Source of the DNA: JAIESQ01 sp964495375
GTDB taxonomy: Bacteria > Planctomycetota > Planctomycetia > Pirellulales > JAEUIK01
Direction: 5' to 3'
Length of the DNA stretch: 64,000 bases
Assembly (NCBI GenBank): GCA_964495375.1
Contig: CAZBWM010000025.1
Location: 1 to 64,000 of the forward strand
A model generated the notes under the pieces. It did not search any database and was not told the origin of the DNA. It saw only the letters and a list, made by a program, of their open reading frames with translations. The position numbers and the translations under genes are program-made. Below, piece by piece: positions 63,421 through 64,000 of the stretch. Position 1 is the stretch's first letter. Each line of letters begins with the position of its first letter.

Positions 63421-64000
63421 GCCAATCGAACGCAGTCGCTGAGTCCGTCGTTTCTGTCACGGAACTGGTGCGGTCGATCCACGCGACCCGTGTGCGCTTC
63501 GTGCTGGCGATCACCGGTGGTGGCAGCGGAGCGATCCGTGACTTGCTCGTCGTTCCGGGCGGATCGCGCGTGCTCGTCGAGGCGATCGTCCCTTACGCTC
63601 CCGAGGCGCTGGCCCGCTGGATTGGCGCCGCGCCCGAACAGTTCTGCTCGCCAACCACGGCACGTGCCATGGCCATGCGCGCTTACGAGCGGGCAACTTC
63701 GTACGAGGCCGAAAATGCCGCTCAAACTGAGCCCGCAGCGGCCCCGTCCGTTCCGGCCGCACACATCGCAAGCGCTGGGTACCTCGGCCTCGGCTGCACG
63801 GCCAGCCTGGCGACCGATCGGCCGAAACGCGGCGCCCATCGCGTGCATCTTGCCTGGCAATTCAGCACAGCGACGGCCACCTACTCGCTCGAACTGATCA
63901 AGGGGGCCCGCGAGCGTGCCGACGAAGAATCGCTGGTGTCGCAGTTGCTGTTGAACGTGCTGGCCGAAGCGGTCGGCGTATCGCAGCGCGTGCGCTTGCC
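63417..64000 (+). CDS. CinA C-terminal domain-like protein, partial (runs off right edge)
   Basis: The ATG at 63417 overlaps the SdpI-like stop, and the frame stays open for 194 codons to the window edge. The translation contains FVLAITGGGSGAIRDLLVVPGGSRVLVEAIVPY-type strands (GGGSGAIRDLL, PGGSRVLVEA), PEQFCSPTTARAMAMRAYERA and LGLGCTASLATDRPKRGAHR. This resembles CinA-C/nicotinamide-nucleotide amidohydrolase-like domains, although the standard STGGS catalytic text is altered to TGGGS. The minus-strand frame at 63357-63860 is its shadow. The C-terminal part and any fused domain lie outside the window. Confidence 0.75.
   Translation, partial: MSQSNAVAESVVSVTELVRSIHATRVRFVLAITGGGSGAIRDLLVVPGGSRVLVEAIVPYAPEALARWIGAAPEQFCSPTTARAMAMRAYERATSYEAENAAQTEPAAAPSVPAAHIASAGYLGLGCTASLATDRPKRGAHRVHLAWQFSTATATYSLELIKGARERADEESLVSQLLLNVLAEAVGVSQRVRL

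Noticed and set aside
1..64000. tRNA, rRNA and riboswitch genes
   Set aside because: I scanned the larger intergenic gaps by eye and saw no cloverleaf, rRNA or known riboswitch core. A covariance-model search would be decisive.

Overview
The window is high-GC bacterial chromosome that most resembles a member of the Planctomycetota, probably a Pirellulales-like lineage. This is an inference from gene content. The supporting signs are several secreted caspase-like and TPR-CHAT proteins, twin-arginine Gfo/Idh/MocA proteins, small membrane proteins of the 'RFRLST' and 'NPYRAP' types, a Tad (Flp) pilus locus whose pilins carry the SEDGPTAVEY motif, and many GTG or TTG starts. I found no rRNA, tRNA, CRISPR array, prophage or intact insertion sequence.

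Layout. 1-3.2 kb: a secreted TPR protein that runs off the left edge, and a secreted GDPD/PI-PLC-like phosphodiesterase. 3.6-14.2 kb: four large exported proteins on one strand, namely two tandem DUF4384-caspase paralogues, a 1475-residue TPR-CHAT protein and a caspase with a CsgG/FlgO-like middle region. This is the most unusual gene set here. 14.3-22.4 kb: two Tat-exported Gfo/Idh/MocA proteins, a CYTH enzyme, a GNAT acetyltransferase, a four-helix membrane protein coupled to an alpha/beta hydrolase, and a di-haem cytochrome. 22.6-29.3 kb: a divergent tripartite RND efflux system with permease, lipoprotein adaptor and lipoprotein outer-membrane factor. 29.9-34.4 kb: a tandem family of small membrane proteins around a HEAT-repeat protein, with repeated ATGA overlaps. 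34.4-34.8 kb: an intergenic block of short GGACGCAAAA repeats. 34.9-44.8 kb: a Tad pilus operon on the minus strand, in order flp, flp, tadV, cpaB, rcpA, tadZ, tadA, tadB, tadC, without the minor pilin genes. 45.6-58.9 kb: mostly polytopic membrane proteins (YfhO-like, MFS, TMTC-like mannosyltransferase-type and two unassigned), a SAM methyltransferase, a squalene-cyclase-like protein, a DUF362 protein, and a P-II protein coupled to a degenerate receiver. 59.2-64 kb: a fatty acid desaturase, a MetX-like alpha/beta protein coupled to a type III glutamine synthetase-like ligase, and an SdpI-like membrane protein coupled to a CinA-C-like protein that runs off the right edge.

Several dispersed non-coding elements recur between genes. 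There are four copies of a hairpin built from AACGGTGYCAGGAACCG and its reverse complement, three copies of a CCCCTCTCCC hairpin, and two different longer imperfect inverted repeats of MITE/BIME type. Coordinates, motifs and overlaps below were read from the sequence. Family names come from motif recognition without database searches.
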